From assembly GCA_027077185.1 (NCBI GenBank), contig JALTGJ010000350.1:1-5754 (forward strand): DNA of 5,754 bases, given 5' to 3'. The notes beneath the pieces were generated by a model. It was not told where the DNA came from. It saw only the letters and a list, made by a program, of their open reading frames with translations, and made no database searches. A program made the position numbers and the translations under genes. The stretch's first letter is position 1. Every line of letters begins with the position of its first letter. The stretch is from Spirochaetales bacterium (GTDB lineage Bacteria > Spirochaetota > Spirochaetia > B11-G9). This document shows, in pieces, positions 5,083 to 5,754 of this stretch.

Positions 5083-5754
5083 TTAGTAAGGCAAAACAAT
5101 TTTATACATAAATAAATAGATCAGAAAAGACCCTGCTAAAACAAATAAATGCCATATTTCGTGGAACCCAAATTTACCCGGCACAGGATTTGGTTTTTCG
5201 AAATAGTAAATACCGGCACCAACAGTATAAAAAAAACCTCCCCCAAGAAGCAGTAAAAACCCTCCAATACCAAAAAGAGGAATCAACTTAACCATTAGGA
5301 CTATACCTACCCAACTCATAGTTAAATACAGGGTATGAGAAACCCACTTTGGAATATTCTGAAAGACAGATTTAATTGTAATTCCAGCTCCAGCAATAAC
5401 CCATACTACACCGAAGACACTCCAACCCCATTGGCCCCTTCCTACAACCAGACATATTGGAGTATAACTTCCAGCTATAAGCACATATATTGCAAGATAA
5501 TCAAATAAGCGAAATAAATTATTAAGACCCGGAGATAAATCAAGACCATGATGAAAAGTGCTGGCCAAAAAGAGCAAGATAAGACTGAATCCATAAATTG
5601 AAAAAGAAATAATTTTCCAGGGATCTCCACTGGACGAGGAAAGAACAATTAGCAGAACTGCTCCCAAAAGAGAAAAAACAGCTCCTGCCATATGGGTTAC
5701 CGTGTTTAAAACTTCATTGGTTACATGGATACTGCCATCCTTACTAAATGGAGG
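5083..5754 (-). CDS. Hemolysin III / TrhA (PAQR-like) membrane protein, N-terminus beyond window
   Basis: At least 223 residues are visible, and the frame is open to the window edge. The in-frame ATG at 5691 is internal: upstream codons encode TNEVLNTVTHM, the conserved N-terminal E-x-x-N-x-x-T-H signature of the HlyIII family, and none of the 21 upstream codons is ATG, GTG or TTG, so the true start lies past 5754. The other family motifs are present: STFHH (visible residues 65-69), DYLAIYVLIAGSYTP (85-99) and FHEIWHLFVLAG with the paired histidines H198 and H202. Together these histidines form the predicted metal site of the seven-helix PAQR fold. Relatives are linked to membrane-energetics homeostasis; the haemolysin name is historical and does not show toxicity. 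It ends with a TAA stop, and no clear terminator follows on its strand. Confidence 0.92.
   Translation of the reverse strand, partial: PPFSKDGSIHVTNEVLNTVTHMAGAVFSLLGAVLLIVLSSSSGDPWKIISFSIYGFSLILLFLASTFHHGLDLSPGLNNLFRLFDYLAIYVLIAGSYTPICLVVGRGQWGWSVFGVVWVIAGAGITIKSVFQNIPKWVSHTLYLTMSWVGIVLMVKLIPLFGIGGFLLLLGGGFFYTVGAGIYYFEKPNPVPGKFGFHEIWHLFVLAGSFLIYLFMYKIVLPY

Overview
The window looks like a moderately AT-rich bacterial chromosome segment, probably from a free-living or host-associated spirochaete. That guess rests on the style of the proteins (hemolysin III, a DUF6364/PIN toxin-antitoxin pair, a phosphotransferase operon with a GAP-family membrane protein) and not on any diagnostic marker, so it is held at about even odds. 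No phage genes, transposase or CRISPR array are visible.

Layout: the left edge holds the last 59 codons of an unrecognised plus-strand gene. An 80-bp element follows with perfect 16-bp terminal inverted repeats and inner hairpins; its right arm touches the -35 box of a tRNA-Ala(GGC) gene. The tRNA 3' half is overlapped antisense by the 3' end of a large minus-strand gene.

The centre (346-4355) is a divergent unit. On the minus strand, a six-helix GAP/SfLAP-type membrane protein is followed, with a 4-bp ATGA overlap, by an 893-residue phosphotransferase. The enzyme has an ATP-grasp domain, a long helical middle domain and a phospho-histidine swivelling domain, which is the rifampicin-phosphotransferase architecture and not that of true PEP synthase. 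On the plus strand is a TetR-family regulator. A long imperfect inverted repeat between them overlaps both predicted promoters, so the regulator probably controls itself and the membrane protein/phosphotransferase pair. The natural reading is an inducible module that phosphorylates and/or exports a small, perhaps hydrophobic, compound; the substrate is unknown.

The right part (4447-4872) is a decayed toxin-antitoxin locus: an intact DUF6364-like antitoxin with its own promoter and palindromic operator, overlapped by a 39-codon ORF that joins the first strand of a PIN-domain toxin directly to its last segment. The enzyme core seems to have been lost by an in-frame internal deletion. A structured non-coding stretch (4873-5082) holds several hairpins and a tandem repeat. 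The window closes with a minus-strand hemolysin III/TrhA-type membrane protein whose start lies beyond the right edge.
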